Origin: Acanthopleura granulata
Lineage: Eukaryota; Mollusca; Polyplacophora; Chitonida; Chitonidae
Assembly (NCBI GenBank): GCA_016165875.1
Contig: JABBOT010000080.1
Span: forward strand, 46,396,032-46,460,031
Length of the DNA: 64,000 nucleotides
Direction of reading: 5' to 3'
Shown: positions 59,717-64,000 of the stretch, piece by piece
Numbering within the stretch: position 1 is the first letter of the stretch
Layout: each line of letters begins with the position of its first letter
Notes under the pieces: generated by a model
What the model was told of the DNA's origin: nothing
What the model saw: only the letters and a program-made list of their open reading frames with translations
Databases searched by the model: none
Position numbers and translations under genes: made by a program

Positions 59717-60414
59717 ATGGCTCGACTGATTTCAAAAGTCGCTAAGCGCCTCTTTGCAAGAAAAAGGTAAGAAGCATTTATGTATTTGCGGATTAATTGT
59801 TGCAATTACTATCTAAGCACTAGCATTGTTTGCATCTGATCTGATGTGCTCTTCGTTCTCATGTGTGATTTCATAGCCTTTCTGGATGACGCCTTGCTGA
59901 TCATTGAGCTGAAGTTTGCATAGAGAACATTGTACAGAGCTAGGGGAACAGTCGTCTGGTAACGTTTCTCTGTAGAATATAAACGGAAATTCCGCGGGAA
60001 CTGCCTGACTTTACCCATACAGATAGTACGGCGGTGGCGTGCCTTCGTAACCCCATTCGTACTTGAATATTTAGTCAGTAATAGATACAAGCATAAATGG
60101 GTTTGGATGACTACTCCATATAATGATTTGCGCCAAAACAATAGGATGCTCCCTGGATTCAGGCTGTTTAGTGTGGTATCCCTTAAGTAACTTACCTGAT
60201 GTGATACGACACAAACATGTTTCATAACCTAGACAAAGACATTACCTCTTTTAATATGCGAATGGACATTTCCTTATTCTATTTTTTATTCAGACGTCAA
60301 TGTCGATCACATACACACGCCACAGCAATCAGTCAGTTTACTATCCAAACAGTCATTAAACACAATGGCCATAATGGTGCAAACGACTGTACTGTTCCTT
60401 CTCCTCGTCGCTAG
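59717..60414 (+). CDS. Candidate two-exon small basic protein
   Basis: Exon 1: ATG at 59,717 in context ACAACAATGG encodes MARLISKVAKRLFARK and ends at the consensus donor AG|GTAAGA (59,766). Exon 2: a T-rich acceptor (TTATTCTATTTTTTATTCAG) at 60,293, then an open frame to TAG at 60,412-60,414. Phases agree (2 nt + 1 nt), giving 56 residues after a 527-bp intron. Exon 1 is a short amphipathic basic helix; exon 2 is His/Thr-rich with two cysteines. No signal peptide, so it would not be secreted by the usual route. The intron length and basic character recall the peptide gene at 29,038 but there is no sequence similarity. May be chance. Confidence 0.25.
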
Positions 60415-60419
60415 GCCGA

Positions 60420-62350
60420 AACAATGGGTCTGGCTGGGTGTCGTGTGGGTAGTCTGGTGTCCCCTGACAGAGCACCGTGACATGACGTGAATGCCCTAAC
60501 AGACAAGTATTATTCCTATTTACAGTGATATTCGTTCATCACACCCGTGAGGCTATTCGTGTTGATATTAACTTTAGAGGTATGTGTTCTTAGACAAAAT
60601 AAACGTTGTACTAACTACCCTGCATAGCGCGACCGTATCGAAAAGTGACGCTATGTTTCGAGGACAAATCGCATTTATTTGAAACTTCTTCGGCCTTACA
60701 GAATGAGGAACTGCTGAAGAATGAGGTTCATGGAAAAAGAACAGAACAGACAACTTGGATATCTAAACATCGTGAAGATATCTAAATCTGTTAGACTGTG
60801 TATATATGGTGGACATTACAAACATAAACGATTATATCGGAATAACAGTTTCCTTAACAGTCGATTTTTGTCATTAATACATCAGCTGACTGTGACTTAT
60901 GTACTTTCATGATTTGGTTCTGAGCTGATATCGACATTGGTTAGTCTTTGCAACAGAGCAGCCCTTATTGCAACCCTCCATTTATCATTCAGAACATGAG
61001 TAATGCTTGCATAGCAGGTGAACCGTAATTTAAATGCGGAGATCAAGTTTTAAATATGAGCAGTACTGACCTTTTCGAACATAAATACATCACCTTTCAG
61101 AAACAATACAGTGAAGCGACCGTCTTCCTGTATGACACATGCGCCAGTCAACTTTGAGTTTGTATCGCGTTTCTGAAGACGGCCCAATGTTGATGACCTT
61201 AGACTAAATCAGAGATTTTCATTATACATATGACAAAAAGCTTATCCTGGTTGCATCTGTCGGATCCAGCATGACTCAATAAGCCGTTAGTCGTAATGAA
61301 GTCTCAATGAGCACCTGCTGTCCAACGCTCACAACACCGACACACTGCAATGGGATATACCAGCTGTGTTCTTTTAGATTGATAGTTCCTGTCGGTCAAT
61401 GGAACAGAAGCTTCCAATGAATATTTAAGTGCAGGAATTTTCTGTTGATTTCTAGACAGCTTTAGTAATATCATACATTTTTTGTAATACTTCTATTGGT
61501 TGAGTTTTTCAAGGGGATGGATTTCAGATTAGGTTAAACCTAACTCCATTTGCGGGTATGGTGGCTTTTGGGTGGTCTGTCGGTACTTATTCCCCGACGG
61601 ACCAATTGGTCATTTGGAAGCTGATTGTGGACATGTAGGGGTATGTCTTCGGCAGAACTCACACAGCATTCACCTCTGCAGACTGTAAACTACAAACTGC
61701 AAGCTGGGTTACTTTATGTATCTTACTGCTATGTGGAAGGACGCTGACTGAACAGGTGCTCACCAAGTTAAACCTGAGGGCGTTTAAAATAATCCGACAA
61801 AGTCCAATGCCTATTTCATTGGCAAGCACAACTTTAGCACGTTAGCGTGTCATAAGGAAAGCGACGCCCAGTCCCTATTACATGCGCTGCCCTTGACAGC
61901 GAAATTACTCACATTGTTCGTGGTAGCTTGGTGACCACAGGCAGTTAGCGGTACTCTCTTACGTTTGATGACGTGTGCTTGTTCTCTAAATTATCGCATG
62001 ACACTCTGTACATGGGAAAACTCTTTAGAATGTTGCCAAAGGTAGATGGTTTACCCCTTGTACGGTTACCCGACAAGCAAATTTGGCCGCTATCGTATAA
62101 CTGGGAAAATGTCATGAGTATGTTTTTTTTTAAGAAATGGGATAGATTGACATAAATAATTAACACTATTGTTATGTAGTTATTTGGAAGACGAGCTGCT
62201 ACCAGAAAGGCTCTGTAAATGTCTTCCTTCACCAGTCGTATTGATATCGTATTGAGAATGTGTTTCAGTTTGGAAGGTTCATGGTAACGAGACCTTGGTT
62301 ATATTGAAATATACATCAGTGATACATTCATATGCGATTTCTTCAATTTT
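60420..62350. other. Non-coding stretch
   Basis: Nothing supported. Confidence 0.4.
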
Positions 62351-62354
62351 CAGG

Positions 62355-62765
62355 ATGTTTAAGGTGTTCTGGTTGGGTGTTTTGGGGATCGTCTATTACC
62401 AGTCTCCCCGAATAGAGCGGGTCTCGGAGAAAACAGCAATGACTCATCATAAGGCGCGTGAGGCCAACAGTGAACCTATAAGTGCCGAGATACGGATTCG
62501 AACGGACGGCCGACAAATCGTGCCACGTGACTTCATGGATATACCTCTGTCAACCGACCAGAAAGGTATACGACGGGCCAACTTTAGAGCTCGCAGACTT
62601 CACTATCTTCTCAAGTCAGACCTTTGTGAGCTTGTTTGTTCTCACTGTCAACAAAAAATGCCTCTGCGATGGTCGGCTCTATGTAAAACTCAGTGTAGTA
62701 ACGTAGGACGCGCTTACCAGCTGTGTTTTGCAATGTGGCGCCGGGACAACCTAATAGAACACTGA
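62355..62765 (+). CDS. Secreted cysteine-rich prohormone, eclosion-hormone-like spacing
   Basis: One coding exon of 136 codons. A pyrimidine-rich acceptor (GATTTCTTCAATTTTCAG) ends one base before the ATG, so transcription and any 5' UTR exon lie upstream. The signal peptide is MFKVFWLGVLGIVYY. A basic, cysteine-free linker follows (residues 17-77), then a furin-type site RARR (78-81). The C-terminal domain has six cysteines at 91, 95, 98, 110, 114 and 124, i.e. C-x3-C-x2-C-x11-C-x3-C-x9-C, with LCELVCSHCQQKM at its start and a dibasic RR at 129-130. Insect eclosion hormone has 3-2-12-3-10 and a similar C..C..CKKM start, so this may be a divergent relative. It may instead be an unrelated three-disulfide peptide. 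Likely secreted from neurosecretory or gland cells. Confidence 0.65.
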   Translation: MFKVFWLGVLGIVYYQSPRIERVSEKTAMTHHKAREANSEPISAEIRIRTDGRQIVPRDFMDIPLSTDQKGIRRANFRARRLHYLLKSDLCELVCSHCQQKMPLRWSALCKTQCSNVGRAYQLCFAMWRRDNLIEH

Positions 62766-62779
62766 CAGTGACACCTGTT

Positions 62780-64000
62780 GGTTATCCTGATACGTCTAGG
62801 GGAGGGAACTTTACCAAAGCTGTGTCCACGATGAGTCTTTTAAGCCAGCAGTATTGTGACGTCTTGTAATGTATGTAATTGTGAGCCTGGGAGGAAATCC
62901 TCTGGGAACTGAGTGAGGTTAAGAACAAACTTCCACACTTCATGGTTGAATCTGATAACCCCACCTGACTGAAAATTGAATTGCATGTCGACCTTTGAAT
63001 TAAATAAGCTGTTCACATCTGTGACGAAAGTTTTTTTTCTTCTCATGTTTTTCTTGAAAGAAAGGACTTAAGGTCTTGTCTGGGGATACTTTACCCTAAT
63101 GGCCTTTCTCTATGTACACCACTGCGCTTCACGGCTATCAAGTCCTTCCGTTCAAGAAAAACATGCGAAGAAAAAAATACCTTCGTTATAGACGTAAAAC
63201 CAAAGTTACCACAAAAAAACAAACAAAACAAGGCATAGAGGCACCATTTTTTTCACTTTGTGACAGAAACTCCAAAGTAATAAGAAGTTCTGGACAAGAA
63301 GGGCATCATTTAAACAGCTGAAGTATGGAATAAGCTGCATACGAAAAGGTGCGAGTGGAAGAAGGGATACTTATGAAAGGTACGAGTGTATTATACTTTC
63401 TGGAGAGGATCACGGCTAACTCAAGGAAAAGAAGTGCCGTAGTACAAGGTGTATGGCGGTGTATACCAACACATTGAACTCATGCAACGTGTAAAATTAC
63501 TGTTAAATTTACGGCTGATTTAAACTTTTTATGTGTTGTGTTCACGTGTTGAGAAAATCCCCATACTTGTGCTGCAGAAATAATATTTCTCCACACCAAG
63601 GCCAACCATATGACTTCCCGGTAGACATAGCCATAAAAGTAACGAATTGCACTTATTTGACTGAGACTTACATGTAACCCATGTCTAGCCCACCAGCCCT
63701 GTGACCAATCATGTCATTAAACAGAACACATGCCCCAGAGCCTTGAAAAGTTTTCCGTTTATTTAGCAACAGAGGTATAGCTGTTGATTAATACAACAAG
63801 GTCACATTGGTACATGTATAACATTTTGGAGATGTCTGAAATTCTGTGTCGTACGTGTATGATGAAAATCACAACCATACTGAAGGGCCAAATGGCTAGA
63901 ACAACCCGGATGGAGCCTGTTTTACTGAACATCAAGCTGGGCGCAGTTTACATTTGCTCTCCCCCGGCTCTCATGTCCACAAACAGTTGATTTATCACAC
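62780..64000. other. 3' flank, non-coding
   Basis: A Lys/Arg-rich plus-strand frame at 63,112-63,321 (MRRKKYLRYRRKTK) has an inverted echo near 63,040 (AAGAAAAACATG/CATGTTTTTCTT) but no signal peptide or splice support. No clear AATAAA directly after the prohormone stop. Confidence 0.35.

Noticed and set aside
59809..60225. 138-codon minus-strand frame
   Set aside because: No features; lies in the candidate intron of the small basic gene and looks like chance.
62482..62706. 74-codon frame inside the prohormone exon
   Set aside because: Overlaps the cysteine-rich prohormone in another frame; shadow.
63112..63321. Basic frame MRRKKYLRYRRKTK, considered as another cationic peptide
   Set aside because: No signal peptide, no dibasic layout like the 29-kb gene, and the basic run comes from poly-A-rich codons.
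1..64000. CRISPR arrays, operons, bacterial promoters
   Set aside because: No regularly spaced repeats with unique spacers; gene structure, introns and SINEs show a eukaryotic genome.

Overview
The window is eukaryotic, AT-rich and sparsely coding: split genes with GT-AG introns, TATA boxes and AATAAA signals, tRNA-derived SINEs, a Ty3/Gypsy LTR retrotransposon and a TIR element carrying a Polinton/Maverick-type DNA polymerase. The SINE tail (CCACCATAATGCTGG-like core, then CACCAATCAAATAAATAAA) is of a kind I associate with molluscs and other lophotrochozoans, so an invertebrate, most likely a mollusc, is the best guess. The species cannot be read from the sequence.

Left half, 1-33,765: two tandem copies of a ~17.5-kb unit (A, from 1; B, from 17,491; offset about 17,484-17,506). 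Each unit holds two copies of a small secreted-peptide gene, about 9.2 kb apart, and between them one 4.4-kb LTR retrotransposon with 176-bp LTRs. So there are four peptide-gene copies. Only the last (29,038-29,942) is complete: TATA box, signal peptide, dibasic-processed propeptide, one phase-1 intron, then an exon for a very basic, cysteine-free C-terminal region, and a polyA signal. It looks like an antimicrobial-type cationic peptide precursor. The other three are broken in different ways: a frameshift, a lost splice acceptor plus a nonsense codon, and exon-2 deletions. The retrotransposon was inserted and decayed before the unit was duplicated.

Middle, 33,969-41,436: a ~7.5-kb element bounded by ~430-bp diverged terminal inverted repeats that contain small hairpin subrepeats. 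On its minus strand is a frame-broken Polinton/Maverick-like family B DNA polymerase (36,365-38,215) that has lost its exonuclease and motif-A region. It also holds an intact two-finger C2H2 ORF next to the right TIR, a second inner inverted repeat, and a TATA-led short ATG exon.

Right half, 41.4-64 kb: mostly non-coding, with a full-length SINE, an old dispersed copy of the segment found at the end of both tandem units, a 14-bp minisatellite and a CT microsatellite. Near the right end (62,355-62,765) is the main coding exon of a secreted cysteine-rich prohormone. It has a short signal peptide, a furin-type RARR site and six cysteines spaced 3-2-11-3-9, close to eclosion hormone. A TATA-led 5' exon with a consensus donor at 49,418 could be its first exon, but that link is a guess.

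The strongest candidates for something undescribed are the cationic-peptide gene family inside a young tandem array, and the cysteine-rich prohormone.
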